DNA of 64,000 nt from Mixophyes australis (Eukaryota > Chordata > Amphibia > Anura > Limnodynastidae). The DNA is taken from positions 78,701,369 through 78,765,368 of the forward strand of contig JAVHZZ010000006.1 in assembly GCA_036250195.1 (NCBI GenBank), in the 5' to 3' direction. Shown here one piece after another: positions 9,542-20,385 of this stretch (the stretch's first letter is position 1; each line of letters starts with the position of its first letter). A program made the translations under genes and the position numbers. The notes under the pieces are model-generated. The model searched no databases. It was not told the DNA's origin and was given only the letters and a program-made list of their open reading frames with translations.

Positions 9542-10027
9542 TCATTTGTTACTCTGTTTGAAGCCTTTCTCTGCAGATTGCCAGTTAAATACTTGTCTTT
9601 TAGAAGCTTGTGGAAAAACCTCCCTTTGACACTTATCCCTCCCCCTAGTGTCACAAAGTAAGGGGGCGCAGACTTCGCAAGAAGCGTAAATTTCAGTACC
9701 ACGCATCTGAATTTTTACTTCCATGTTGTTCTGCATCCACCACAATTGTGCAGGATCCATTATCAAGGAGAATTCTCTGCCCAAAAGATAATAGCACAGA
9801 CATTCTGTGGCCCATTTTATGGCAAGGCACTCCTTTTCCATGATTACATATTTTTGTTCCCTTGGAAGTAACTTCTGACTTAGGTACAGGACAGGATTTT
9901 CTATTACATACTTCTCCTGTGATAAGACCACACCTAAGCCAACCCTGGTTTGAAGGAAGAACCTCCAGGTAAAGTCAGGTGCTTGTAGAACTGGATAGGA
10001 ACACAGGGTTAATGAAGATCTGACCAT
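9542..10027 (-). pseudogene. Gypsy RNase H domain remnant
   Basis: A 161-codon open frame with APDFTW, a GLGAVLSQE-like segment (GLGVVLSQE), PVLYLSQKLLPREQKY, MEKECLAIKWA and YYLLGREF. These are the RNase H motifs of this Gypsy lineage. The first catalytic Asp context (QTDAS in relatives) reads QTRVG, so it is probably inactive. The last 60 codons no longer look like RNase H. Confidence 0.8.
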
Positions 10028-10099
10028 GCAGCCTCTGCATAGTCAGACCAGGCTAATCTTTTTTTAACATGTTTGTGAGTTGAGCAGCTCTAGTGGTGA

Positions 10100-10488
10100 A
10101 ATGCTAACGGATCACCTGTAATAACCTACTAACCCTAGAAAGGTTCTTAACTGCAATTTCTTTTCCGGTCTTGGCCGGTTTTTGACTGCTTCCAACCCGT
10201 CTAGTTGCTATTTTACTTGCACTCGACCGACAATGTACCCCAAGTATTTGGCTTCCCTCATAGCTATGGCACACTATTTTGGATCAGCTGTTAATCCTGC
10301 AGACCTCAATGAAGCAAAGACCACTTCGACTTTGGACAGATGTGACTTCCAGTCTGGGGTATAGATCTCATCTAATTAAGCACCCGCATAAGCCATGTGT
10401 GGTTATAGCAATTTATTCATAGCTCTTTGGAAGATGGCAGGTGCCTCATGCAACCCAAAGGGTAGGACATTATATTGGAAGAGACTGT
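10100..10488 (-). pseudogene. Gypsy RT palm and thumb remnant
   Basis: Minus-strand translation gives YSLFQYNVLPFGLHEAPA, then YAGA-stop-LDE at the place of the YLDD active site, DWKSHLSKV, EAKYLGYIVGR and, near 10130, FLGLVGYYR. Stops and the changed active site show an inactive copy. The upstream RT part is separated from it by a LINE insertion. Confidence 0.8.
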
Positions 10489-11462
10489 ACTTGGACCTGT
10501 GATTTTTAATATCTTTATTGGTGACATTGCAAATGGTATTGAAGGGAAAGTATTCCTTTTTGCAGATGACACAAAGATATGCAACAAGGTAGACACATCA
10601 AGAGGGGTAAATCAAATTATCAATGATCTAGGTAGACTAGTGGAATGGTCAAGAGAGTGACAACTAAAGTTTAATGCCAAAAATGCAAAATCATGCACAT
10701 GGGTCTCAAAAACCCAAAGGGTAAATATAGTATTAATGGCACTATAATGGAAACTACTGAGGAGGAGAGGGATCTAGGAGTCACTATTTCAGGTGACTCA
10801 AAGGCAGGTAAGCAATGTAATAAAGCAATGAGAAAGACAAGTCAGATGCTTGGCTGCATAGGGAGATGAATCAGTAGCAAAAAGAAAGAAAGAAGTAATA
10901 ATGCCACTGTATAGGTCATTGGTAAGGCCTCATCTAGAATACTATGTTCAGTTCTGGAGGCCATATCTCCAGATGGATATAAACACATTAGAGGCTATAC
11001 AAAGAAGGACAACTAAAATGATGAATGGCCTACAACACAAAACTTACCCAGGAAAGACTAAAATATTTTAATATGTATAGTTTGGAGCAGTGAAGGGAAT
11101 GGAGGGACATGATGGAAACTTTCAAATATATCCAGGGTTTTAACAAGGTACAGGAGGGAAATCTTCTTCAAAGGAAGAGAAAAAATAGAACACGGAGACA
11201 TGCACTGAAACTGGTGGGAAGTAGGTTCAGAGGATATTTGAGGAAAAATTACTTCACAGAAAGGGTAGTGGATAAGTGGATTAGCCTCCCAGCAGAGGTG
11301 GTTAAGGTTAACACAGTAGAGCAATTTAAACATGCTTGGGATAGACATAAGGATATCCTTATAAAGACTAAATGATCAAATATCGTTTGAGGTTACCATA
11401 GGTTAAAGATTGAGCAGACTAGATGGGCCAAGCTCTTTTTATCTGCCATCAAATTGTATGTT
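10484..11462 (+). mobile_element. 5'-truncated LINE (Jockey/CR1 superfamily)
   Basis: Plus-strand frames give LGPVIFNIFIGDIANGIEG, FADDTKIC (FADD active site, about 10560), KFNAKKCKIMH, EERDLGVTIS, LVRPHLEY, QRRTTKMMNG and, in the frame 11109-11375, METFKYIQGF, RFRGYLRKNYF and VVDKWISLPAEVV. These are the RT palm, thumb and C-terminus of a CR1/Jockey-type LINE. The 3' end reads GACTAGATGGGCCAAGCTC and TTTTTATCTGCC, typical of amphibian LINE tails of this kind. Several stops are present. It sits inside the minus-strand Gypsy RT. No clear target duplication was found. Confidence 0.75.
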
Positions 11463-11548
11463 TCATCTGTGGTGAAAAATGCGGTTTTTGGCTTGGCTGA
11501 GGAAGTAAGGGGAACTTGCCAAAACCCCTAGGTTAAGTCAAGAGTAGT

Positions 11549-11743
11549 CTATCTGCTATATTGTCTACCAGTTCGTCCACACGTGGCATTGTGGCACTGG
11601 GATATGCTATTTAGCCACCTAAAGTCATTGCAGAACCTAATACCCCCATTTTTTTTCAGAACAAGCATAATGGTGCTATTCCAATTACTAGTGGATGCCT
11701 CAATCACATCCAGCTGGTTCATCATCTCTATCTCCTTTCTCAC
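11549..11743 (-). pseudogene. Gypsy RT N-terminal remnant
   Basis: Reads MMNQLDVIEASTSNW, MLVLKKNGG and IRFCNDFRWLN, the RT finger motifs. A further PKTAFFTTD motif, in another frame, lies directly at the LINE junction (about 11466-11492). The RT was therefore continuous across the LINE before it inserted. Confidence 0.8.
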
Positions 11744-11789
11744 GTCAGCTCATCTGGCTTCTGGTTTGCGACATCTCCCAGCGAAGTGA

Positions 11790-12021
11790 CAATGTCATGG
11801 TCAATTAATGTAGTGCACCCAGGAATGGGAGAGAAGACAACCCAGTTCCGGCGTATCATTTTCTCAGTCCCAATTCCCAAGCATGTAAACATCAATACAA
11901 GTTCCTTAGCTATGGTGCTGGACTTTATGTTCCGTAGGGAAACTGCTTCTAAATATCGGGTCGCATAGTCAAGCACCACTAGTATATATTGTATATCAAG
12001 CACCACTAGCTCAAGCACCAC
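11790..12021 (-). pseudogene. Gypsy integrase core start fused to RT lead-in
   Basis: Starts with QYILVVLDYATRYLEAV and RNIKSSTIAKELV, the beginning of the DDE integrase core with its first Asp. It then jumps directly to CTTLIDHDIVTSLGD, the spacer just before RT in Gmr1-like polyproteins. About 300 residues with the other two catalytic acids and the C-terminal domain are missing, so an internal deletion is likely. Confidence 0.7.
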
Positions 12022-12075
12022 TAGCGACCACGAGCGGATTTTTCCAGTGGCCTATTAAGGTCCATAGCTCTATGT

Positions 12076-12282
12076 TCAAAGGGGACTTGTACTATCAGTA
12101 TTGGTATAAAAGGTGCCCTGTACATGGGTTTGGGACAGGTCCTGATAAATGGGACATGACAAGCAGTATATTTTCACTGCCATGTGTACAACGGGCCAGT
12201 AAGACCTGAACAGAACTTGTTCCCATGTATCATCTTTCCCCAGGTGTCCCCCACAGACATATGTATGGGCTGCTTTTAACAC
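12076..12282 (-). pseudogene. Gypsy integrase zinc-finger domain remnant
   Basis: Contains AHTYVCGGHLGKDDT, YWPVVHMAVKIYC and SCPIYQ: the His-His-Cys-Cys region in front of an integrase core, with the last Cys changed to Tyr. It is cut at its upstream side by the fold-back element 12285-12461. Confidence 0.75.
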
Positions 12283-12284
12283 TA

Positions 12285-12461
12285 GGGGATAAATGTATCA
12301 AGCTGAGAGTTTTCCGGCGGGTTTGAAAAACCAATCAGATTCTAGCTATCATTTACTTAGTACATTCTACAAAATGATAGCTAGAATCTGATTGGTTGCT
12401 ATAGGCAACATCTCCACTTTTCAAACCCACCGGAAAACTCTCAGCTTGATACATTTACCCC
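12285..12461. mobile_element. Fold-back MITE with TA target duplication
   Basis: 177 bp with almost fully complementary halves, starting GGGGATAAATGTATCAAGC and ending with its complement. TA flanks both sides (12283-12284 and 12462-12463), which suits a Tc1/mariner-type or similar MITE. It interrupts the Gypsy integrase frame. Confidence 0.85.
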
Positions 12462-12925
12462 TAGGGGTACGTGAACCTGAGGAACCATTAACTATGGATG
12501 TCCTGTCGTGACTCCCAGGATAACATTCCGGTTTGGCCATTACCAAATATCGAGGTCCAGATGTTGTGGTTTCTTAGGCAGATCCTTTAAGACCGGGCCT
12601 CCAATCATTGTATCAGTCGCCAGAATGTCCAACAGGATTTGCTTACGGAGGACCTCTTTAAACAGTTTAAAGTCTCAGATTAATTGGCAGTTTAGGCACA
12701 ATGGCAGCCACCACCATAACTGTTTGGCTTTTAAGTGTGACTGGCAGAAGTTTTCTCTCATACTCCTCAGTTGTTTGATGTATGCACAGGACCTACACCT
12801 TGGGCAACTGAGTAGTTATGGTTTCGGGCAAGGCAGAGCTGGAAACCAATGTAAGCTCACTCTCCGAGTCAACCAAAGCTAGGGCAACATTTTGATTGAT
12901 TAGCACAGTTACCTGGAACAAACAA

Positions 12926-13013
12926 GGACTTCCTGATGTGGGAATGTTGGGCCTGCTTATCCAAACTGTTATACTTGGATAAGCAGGCCCAACATTCCCA
13001 CATCAGGAAGTCC
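12926..13013. repeat. Perfect hairpin, 39-bp arms with 10-nt loop
   Basis: 12926-12964 is exactly complementary to 12975-13013. It lies in the gag/protease part of the Gypsy remnant. One arm is the inverted copy of the other and both are read as protein in the minus frame. Confidence 0.95.
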
Positions 13014-13019
13014 ATGGGT

Positions 13020-13140
13020 TCCGTTAGTTTAGGACACTTGGCCCAGAGGTGAACTGGCTTACCACAATCGAAGCACTTTGGACTAGACAGCATTGTAACT
13101 GGCCCTCCGTCAGTAGCAGTTTTATCATTGGGCCCTGTAG
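13020..13140 (-). pseudogene. Gypsy gag zinc knuckle remnant
   Basis: The minus frame gives CFDCGKPVHLWAKC, a canonical C-x2-C-x4-H-x4-C nucleocapsid knuckle, followed by PKLTEP. It lies where gag ends upstream of the protease motif (VDSESELTLV, about 12850-12880, in which the DSG active site reads DSE). Confidence 0.75.
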
Positions 13141-13164
13141 CAAGGATTATCAAACCTGGTACAC

Positions 13165-13279
13165 TAAGGTGGTGATTAAAGGACACGCCGGGTGTACTGA
13201 TGGTACAATGTAGAATGGTTTGTAAAAAAAAACATTGTACTGCCAGTACACCCGGCACGTCCTTAAATGACCACCTTAA
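13165..13279. mobile_element. Short fold-back element
   Basis: Arms TAAGGTGGTGATTAAAGGAC...GTACAATG and their imperfect complement surround a loop of about 25 bases with a poly-A run. It is probably a MITE. The TTAA-like edges (CTAA and TTAA) leave the superfamily open. Confidence 0.65.
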
Positions 13280-13440
13280 TGCCAGGAATGAGAGTGTCGC
13301 TCTCTATAGTGACGTCATTTTGGCCGGACAGCCTGTTGATGCGCCGCATTTCTGTCAAGTCTCTTTTCCAAGCCCTCCATCGCACTTCTCATGTAGGACA
13401 AATTGCTGTCAGGGTTTATGTAGTCGGTGAAGTGACTACC

Positions 13441-13660
13441 ACCGTTATAGTTAGGACAGGACATGTCCTAGATCAACTTTAAATTTCAGTGTAAAACTAA
13501 AGCTATCAAGTATTTGTGTGCTACATGAAAAAACAGCCGGTACTTAACTTATGTGCAAAATAATAAACTAATTTGAATCCTTTGCATTGTAACATGGTTT
13601 GTCTTGGAGAAAACGTACTAATTTTTTTGCCCTACTTTCCTTACTGAATCAGGCCCGGTG
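13441..13660. mobile_element. Partial MITE, same family as 50869-51189
   Basis: From GGACATGTCCTAGATCAAC onward it matches the right half of the complete copy at 50869-51189 over more than 150 bases, ending in a CTGAATCAGGCCC terminus. The left half is missing. Confidence 0.75.
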
Positions 13661-13668
13661 TTTCCACG

Positions 13669-14008
13669 TATCTTCTATCAATCTTTAGCATTCTTTTATA
13701 AAGCTTTGCTATTAAGCTATTATCCAATCAGATCTTAAAATTACCATTTACTTATACATGCATATTTGATCATGTTAGCCCACATAGCTTGGTTAATGAC
13801 AGCATAATAGTGCAATAGTACACATTCTTATGAAACTCAGTTTGTCCCAGATACTTGACTGTAGAAATCCTCCAGAAACGAAGAAGCAGGTACATGGCCT
13901 AACATGATTAAACATGAATGTATAAGTAAATGGTCATTTTAATATCCGAGTGGATAATTGCTTAATACCAAAGATTTATAAAGGAACACCAAAGTTTGAT
14001 ACAAGATT
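13669..14008. mobile_element. Fold-back MITE with about 90-bp arms
   Basis: The left part (ATCTTCTATCAATC...) is the imperfect inverted complement of the right part (...TTTGATACAAGAT), with CCATTTACTTATACAT shared on both sides. The central 110 bases are unpaired. No coding capacity. Confidence 0.75.
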
Positions 14009-14445
14009 TTTGGCAACACCATCTAATCAACTCTTTTTAGAACACTTGTTTTGCTTGTCATAAATTCCTGTATCTGATATTCACCTTTAGAAATTGTCAG
14101 ATATGATCAGTATATTCTATGTTTTTTTTATATTTTAATATATTTGCAATATTGTTTAGCAGTGCTTTAGATCTCTTTTTGTGCATTGCCTTGAAAGGAA
14201 ACTTAATAGTGTAGGCTACAGACCACGGCGGCTGGCGGCCCTGCTGACAGAATTCTAGCACATTGTCAGGACGAAAAGATCTCAGCCAGAATGGATACTC
14301 AAGGGCATTGAGGATAAAAGCTGTGTCTATAGTGCCAAGCCTTACAAAGACTGGTATAGAACAGCACAGAGCAAAGCACAAGTCGTAGAGTTAGACAAAG
14401 AAAACAAGATATTGTGATGTTTTTCAATGAATTACAAATGACTTA
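14009..14445. other. Unassigned stretch
   Basis: A 94-codon minus frame (14097-14381) exists, but it matches no family I can name and is near chance length for this composition. I see no repeat. Confidence 0.3.
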
Positions 14446-15004
14446 GGGGTCTATTTAGCATAGGGGGAAGAGCCCTAATCCAGTGAACATGGGTGTTTTT
14501 TAGCCAGAGATAGGGCGTCTCCCTATTTACCAAGCTCCAAAACTAGCATTAACTATCGCCGTGTTTGCCTTTGCTGGCAGCCTGCTGCTTTCCCATGCAA
14601 AGCAGCAATGATAGAGGGACAAGATGCATTATGTAATTAAAGCATTTTTTTTCCAATTAGGCCTAGTTATTTAAAAAAAAATCTATTTTTAACTATATTA
14701 TTGATATATATATTTTTTTTTTCAAAATTTGAATCTGCTACTGGAAGCACGAGACCAGGCTTCCAGTGCAATGAGTATGTGTATCCTGGCAATGCCAGAT
14801 CGCACATGCGCAGGAGACATCCCAACTGACCGGTGAAGAGGTCTCTGCTTAGCGCTGCCAGCCAGTGTCACCGGGGAGTTGTACATTGTTCGGCTGCTCA
14901 GGCAGGATATCAATGATAAATAGTGGTGATAGAAAATTTTCTAGCGCAGCAATATGCGGTGATAGAACATTTCTTCTATTGCTGCTTTTTGCTAAATAGC
15001 CCCC
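14446..15004. mobile_element. Non-autonomous DNA transposon, 559 bp
   Basis: Terminal inverted repeats GGGGTCTATTTAGCA and TGCTAAATAGCCCCC, flanked by TA on both sides within TTA/TAA. The internal sequence has no transposase. A Harbinger- or Tc1-like MITE is possible from the target site. Confidence 0.75.
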
Positions 15005-15182
15005 TAAGTTTTTTAATGAATGGACTGAGATTTCCTTGCTTCACAGGTGACTACCTAAGTTATTTATGTTCTAAGAACAGCAACTGTGATGGTTAGAGAT
15101 GGCATTGCTAAATAATATCTTACACACATCAGGGGAAAAAGAAACACTCTAATTTCTAAAGTTTTCTTAGTATAAAGGGGTT

Positions 15183-15560
15183 ATACCCTAGGTTCCCAAA
15201 CTGTGCGCCGCGGCTCCCAAGGGTGCCGCGGCGCTGTCACAGGGGTGCCGTGGACAGGATGAGGAAGAAGAAGAAAAAAAATATATTAAAAAAAAAAACA
15301 ACTTACCAATCCGGCGGTGCCCGGGACCCGACATATTCAGTGAGAAGCAGCAGGAGAGAGGAGAATGCTGGGTCCCGGGCGCCACCGAATTGGTAAGTTT
15401 TTCTTTTTTTTTTCTTTTTTTTCTTCTTCCTGTCCACGGCGGGATATAGAGGGGGTACAGCGAGGGGGCAGAGCGTGGTTGCAGAGGGAGCACAGCGAGG
15501 GGGCAGAGCACAGTTGCACAGCCCCTGCTGCACCAATAGTAGTTGCGCCACTGGTATTAT
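15183..15560. mobile_element. GC-rich hairpin repeat, probably a hAT-type fragment
   Basis: Begins GGTTCCCAAACTGTGCGCC and forms a strong CCGCGGC/GCCGCGG hairpin, then a second imperfect inverted repeat (15301-15340 against 15369-15398, CCAATCCGGCGGTGCCCGGG type). The start resembles hAT MITEs with a 'tTCCCAAACTGTG' end. No matching second terminus was found. Confidence 0.45.
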
Positions 15561-17039
15561 TAACTCCCAACAATTAACTATAATGACTCCCTTCTCCCAC
15601 ATAACAGTCTTATACTCATCATTGAAGAATATTCCTTTGTAAACTGATCAGTGTAGGTACTCATTGTATCAAAATACATTTGAAGGTAGAACTGATTTGT
15701 ATATTACAGTTAAAACATATAAATGTTGATTATACATACATGTATACTATCTATATCCTTGCCACACATACAATCTAGCACACTGCTATCCAGCAGTCAC
15801 AGGCTTAACACACTGCACCCTGCCATGAAAAGTTTAACAAAGTTAAGCAACAGCAACAGTTATTGTCTAAGGGATCTATTTAAGAGGTGGTAAAGAGCCA
15901 AAATACTAGAGTAAATGCCAGCAAATGGCTCAATCACCGCTTTTTGCTGTTTAACATAGGGTTAACGCCAGAGAAATCAGAGTGTTCTCCAGTCTTAACC
16001 CTATTACTGGAGCTTACTGAAGTCCCAATAGACATCTATGATGACAGCAGCACTAATCAATTTATTGTGTAAAGTAACGCTATATCAGGATGGCGTTAGG
16101 CTACCGGTAAATAGAGGGTCTTTGCCGGGGCTCCCAGAGCAGCAGTATGTCATAATGCATTGCTGCGATTTGCAGCATAGCATTTTGATTGTTACCAAAC
16201 TCTGTTAAAAAATAGATACGGCACAGTTATGGAAATGCAAAGACTCATAGCCTAATTAGCCTGGCAATGTAGCACTTGCTTTCCAGTGATGCACTGGTTG
16301 GGTTAACATGCTACTATCCATATTAACTAAAGGAAAACCCAGGGCTCTAGAAGTCACTCTTCCTTTCCACCGCAATATTATACCTTGTAAACATCCAGCA
16401 GAGTTAAATACATGTATATTGGAGGAAGCCCTGTAATTATGCAGGTCTGTCAACTGTTGCTACTTAACTTGGGAACATCTGGGCAACTTTCCCCATTTTA
16501 GTGCTTACATAAATAAAAAAGAAAAGGTATATGTAATATAGATGTTAGATGTGAGCTGTCGAATGGATCTGGGCTCTGTCCATGTGTTGCCTACCCTGTA
16601 GTTGCCAAATTTTCGTTGCTGTCGCTGTCTTACACTTTATACCATTTCCAATAGCATGCTATTATGCCATTACCAGTCCCGTGATGTCCTGTGCCACTGT
16701 ATACTGGTCTGTGGACCATATAAGACTTAACAGAGGATTCCAGAATGGCGTGAAAATGTTTTGTTTTTTTAGGGGTGTGGGTGCATTTAAGATTTTTGCT
16801 ATGTGTATAACCCAGAAACAAACATGATACCCAATAATGAGCATTTTAGAATCGACCAACAAGCAATGCCGGAAATAATCCAAATTCCCTCTTGCAATAT
16901 TACCACTCACATGTATAGCCAGATCTCACAGTGATCCTGTCACTTGGCTCTCGGCCAACGCTGTGTCCAACTTTACAACTCCCTAATGTTTACATCATGG
17001 TTTAACTCTAAACATTACCTGGAGTAGTGTAAACTTTTT

Positions 17040-17080
<41 letters not shown>

Positions 17081-18371
17081 ATTCAAAATCATTCAGGTTA
17101 TCTACACTTACAGGAGTTTATGTAGGCTATTATATAGTACCTACCGTAAATCATATATATATATAAGAAGTCACTGGGGAGTTGTGTGCCATGTACATGC
17201 AGGTAGTTGTAGACAGAGTAGTTTTATACACATCACAGAAATCTGAGTTTCCCTCTAATATCCGTAATAAGTTACAGAAGGGAATGTGTTATTCCTTGTG
17301 TTACACAAGCTTTCCTAATGAACACTGATATGATGACTTCAGAGTTTACTGTATATACATATTAGGTCTGATGCTGAGTTGGTATAGACAAGGCTCCTGA
17401 CAAGCTTATATGCAGTTGTATTCAGGTGTGAATCAGCCGCATTTGTGTGAACACTGGCTACACTTACTTGGTCCTTCTCTACCCCGTCCTGCCTCTTTAA
17501 GTGTACGAATGCAGAAGGGTCAGATGTGAACAAGTCTGCACATAGACGTAGGTGTGCGTGTATTTTGGAATGCATATGCAGTAAAATGTTATGCTATACA
17601 AATGGGTGTATAGCTAACTCTGTATCATCCCTGCTATTTACAGGAGTTTATACACATATTATTTTGTACATTATTTATGTACTATACATTTGAAAATGTC
17701 CCTTGTGTATTATAAATTAATGGTGAGTAGACATTAACATTAACTTTTGCCTGGGAAAACAGTGAAAAGGCTTTCGCTAGATTTGTCCTTGAGATCCAGG
17801 AGGAAGGAAAGGTCATTGATTTTTGCATTGTGTTTCAGGACAAAGCTTACTCAGCTTGAATTTATTTCCCTGGTAGCATCTGTCAGATATACAGGCTTAA
17901 TGCCACAGCCAGAACTGAGTATTTAATAGTGAGAAGTGCAAAGTCTCTTAAAGACTATTCCATCAAAATTCATTATTTTTATATTCTTATGCAGCCTTAC
18001 ATGTAGATATCATTTTCAGATTGAATACACTTGACATAAAAGGGTTTTAACTAATGTAGAATGTGTCTAGGCCCATTTACTGTATCCAGAAGGTGTCTCC
18101 AATTTTATAAATATGCTGTACACTACTAACAGTCATGTGAATGATTGGTTCATCAACTAATCACTCATGATACAATAACTGCTGGGAGAGGATGATAAAT
18201 CGCAACAAACTACTTAGAGACACGACAAGGGGCAGATATTGTAAAAGATAGAAACAACAGAGCATACAGCATAAAGTGTTGAAGAAAGGGGGAAAGGGCA
18301 AGAACCGGGAAGCCAACACCAGTGAAGAGCAAGGCACATATTAAGTTGACCATTCAGCATTGTGAAGATAA
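15561..18371. other. No gene recognised; AT-rich sequence with a (CA)n tract
   Basis: Apart from the dinucleotide repeat at 17045-17080, I see no coding frame with family resemblance and no clear transposon ends. It may include older degraded repeats or unique host intergenic or intronic DNA. Confidence 0.4.
17045..17080. repeat. (CA)n microsatellite
   Basis: About 18 uninterrupted CA units. Confidence 0.95.
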
Positions 18372-19256
18372 ATGAAAGAGCATCAACCTGGTCTTCAGTA
18401 TCACCTTTATGCTGACGACATTCAACTCTACATCTCCTCTCCTGATCTCTCGTCCACCCTCCTCTCTCGTGTATCTGACTGCCTCTCTGCCATCTCCTCC
18501 TGGATGTCCTCACGCTTTCTCAAAATTAACATCTCCAAAACGGAACTCATAGTCTTTCCTCCTTCCAGACTCCCCTCTCACCACAACCTCTCAATCGTTG
18601 TTAACAACACTACCATCTCATCTGTCACCCAACTCCGTTGCCTGGGTGTCACCCTTGACTCCTCTCTCTCTTTTGCCCCCCACGCCCAATCCCTTGCTCA
18701 AGCCTGTCGCTTCCAACTGCGCAACATCGCCCGCATCCGACCCTTCCTCTCACAAGACGCCACCAAAACCATCATCCATGCAATCATCATCTCCCGCCTG
18801 GACTACTGCAACCTCCTCCTCACTGGCCTCCCTCTCTCCCATCTCGCCCCGCTCCGATCTGTACTCAATGCAGCTGCCAGACTTATCTTTCTCTCACGTC
18901 GCTCCTCCTCTGCCTCCCCTCTTTACCAGGCCTTACACTGGCTCCCTTTCCCTTACAGAATCCTCTTTAAACTCCTTACTACCACTTACAAAGCTCTCTC
19001 CCAGTCTACTGCCCCCTACATCTCTAACCTCCTTACCATTCATACTCCCGCTCGCTCCCTGCGCTCAGCAAACGACCGTCGCCTCTCCTTCACTCTCATT
19101 ACCTCTTCCCACTCCCGAGTCCAAGACTTTTCCCGAGCTGCCCCCCTGCACTGGAATGACCTCCCTCGCTCCATCCGTCTCGCTCCCAATCTGTGCTCCT
19201 TCAAACGGGCACTCAAAACTCACCTGTTCCTGAAAGCCTACCAACCATCCACTTAA
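18372..19256 (+). CDS. L2 reverse transcriptase C-terminal part (open frame, 294 codons)
   Basis: Motifs in order: LYADDIQLYIS (active-site YADD at residues about 12-15), DCLSAISSWMSSRFLKINISKTE, LRCLGVTLDSSLSF, LRNIARIRPFLS, IISRLDYCNLLLTGLP, NAAARLIF, ALHWLPFPYRILFKLL, TAPYISNLL, SLRSANDRRL, WNDLPRSIRLAP and FKRALKTHLF. It is free of stops, hence fairly young, but lacks the endonuclease and the first RT motifs. The start codon is accidental, because the true protein began far upstream. It is not expected to be functional alone. Confidence 0.85.
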   Translation: MKEHQPGLQYHLYADDIQLYISSPDLSSTLLSRVSDCLSAISSWMSSRFLKINISKTELIVFPPSRLPSHHNLSIVVNNTTISSVTQLRCLGVTLDSSLSFAPHAQSLAQACRFQLRNIARIRPFLSQDATKTIIHAIIISRLDYCNLLLTGLPLSHLAPLRSVLNAAARLIFLSRRSSSASPLYQALHWLPFPYRILFKLLTTTYKALSQSTAPYISNLLTIHTPARSLRSANDRRLSFTLITSSHSRVQDFSRAAPLHWNDLPRSIRLAPNLCSFKRALKTHLFLKAYQPST

Positions 19257-19585
19257 CCCCTCATCCACTCTGCTTGTTCTCCCTCATCTCCCCCGGTCCC
19301 TTTTTCTCCATTGCATCACTGCCTCCCTTCGTGCCTGTTTTGTCCTCCCTCCCTTAGGATGTAAGCTCGTATGAGCAGGGCCCCTCTCCCCTCCTGTCCT
19401 CATACCGACTCTTCTGCTCCGCCCTCACTCCATATGTCTGCCCGGAGTTTCCGAAGCATTGGTACTTAGTGTTTATTGTTCTGTGATGTTTACCCTGTAT
19501 GGTCTACTGTTCGTATTATGTAAGGCGCTGCGAAAACCCTGTGGAGCCCAACAAATAAATGATAATAATAATAATAATAATAACC
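18372..19585 (+). mobile_element. 5'-truncated L2-type LINE
   Basis: It begins inside the RT next to the active site and runs through the RT C-terminus to a 3' UTR with GATGTAAGCTCGTATGAGCAGGGCC, an AATAAATGATAAT signal and an (AAT)n tail at 19560-19583. This is the tail form of L2/CR1-like LINEs. The 5' truncation is typical of target-primed reverse transcription. Confidence 0.85.
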
Positions 19586-19970
19586 TGTAATTAACAATAC
19601 TGATGGTCACTGGCTCCAAGTGAAAGCAAAAAATAAACAATCAATGAACAGATTTTGTTCAATTGTTCCATATTTCTGGTTCCCATTAGGCAAATATAGA
19701 GCAAGTGGGCCATTTATTGGATTCAGGAACCATTAGCGGGCTTCTGGATCTTACATGATCTGTGCTGTGATCTAATTTAATTAATGGGCTGAGCCTCACA
19801 GCACACAAACACACAAATATCCAGGAACAGGAAACAGCATCATCGCCATTCATTGCTTTGTTTTGCTTTGTGTATAGTGTTGAATAACTGCCTTCAGAAC
19901 TGTACACACATTAGGATATATTGTTATATAATGAGCCTGGCAAATAAAAGAAAATCTTGTGCTTGCTTGC
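19586..19970. other. Unassigned stretch
   Basis: No recognisable gene or repeat between the L2 tail and the Harbinger fragment. Confidence 0.35.
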
Positions 19971-19974
19971 CGTT

Positions 19975-20385
19975 TGCCATGGCGACAATGCTGCAAACAA
20001 TAAACAGGAGAGAAAGGAGAAGAAATTGCAGTTGTTGGACCAAGGAGTGGTTGCTGAGGAGAGTTCTTGTCACATATGCCACTGCTACAGGAGATACAAG
20101 AATCCTGATGACTTCAAAAATTTCCTACAGATTAATGATCCTCCATTCCACGTCAACTTTTTACCCCACTCATTCAAACGGAGAAGATCCATTTAAGGAG
20201 ACCCATATCTGCAGAGCAGAGACTTGTTGTTACTCTCTGATTTGTGGCTAGTGGAAGGACACTGGCTGATCTCAAGTATAGCACAGCTATTTAGTGCAAA
20301 CTTTGGGTTTGATCATATCTGAGACCTGTGAGGCCATCATACAAGTTTTCCAGTTGTTAAGACAACAGCTATTGATTAGCATTTA
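19975..20385 (+). pseudogene. Harbinger transposase N-terminal fragment
   Basis: Frames change several times. One gives CWTKEWLLRR. A second gives NPDDFKNFLQINDPPFH. A third gives RPISAEQRLVVTL, GRTLADLKYSTAI and, after another shift, ETCEAIIQV. Together these are the helical region in front of the DDE core of PIF/Harbinger transposases, in the right order. There are at least three frameshifts and several stops. It ends where the DDE part should begin, and that part is found on the same strand at 26740. Confidence 0.75.

Larger units (their letters stand above)
9065..13440 (-). mobile_element. Gmr1-like Ty3/Gypsy retrotransposon remnant
   Basis: On the minus strand the domains come in this order: gag zinc knuckle (about 13060-13090), protease-like DS motif (about 12860), integrase zinc finger (12282-12076), integrase core start (12021-11880), RT N-terminus (11743-11549), RT active-site region (10488-10100), RNase H (10027-9700) and LTR (9469-9065). 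Integrase ahead of RT is the order of Ty1/copia, but the sequence is Gypsy-like. This is the hallmark of the Gmr1 group described from deuterostomes. A LINE, two fold-back segments and a perfect hairpin interrupt it. No 5' LTR was found, and the 5' part ends in MITE sequence at about 13440. All domains contain stops or deletions. Confidence 0.8.

Noticed and set aside
14097..14381. 94-codon minus frame, possible host exon
   Set aside because: No splice sites or family recognised, and the length is not unusual for chance.
15188..15602. Several overlapping Lys/Pro-rich frames
   Set aside because: Products of the GC-rich hairpin repeat and poly-A/poly-T tracts.
18598..19233. 211-codon frame rich in Ser, Pro and Leu
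   Set aside because: Shadow of the L2 reverse transcriptase in another frame of CT-rich sequence.
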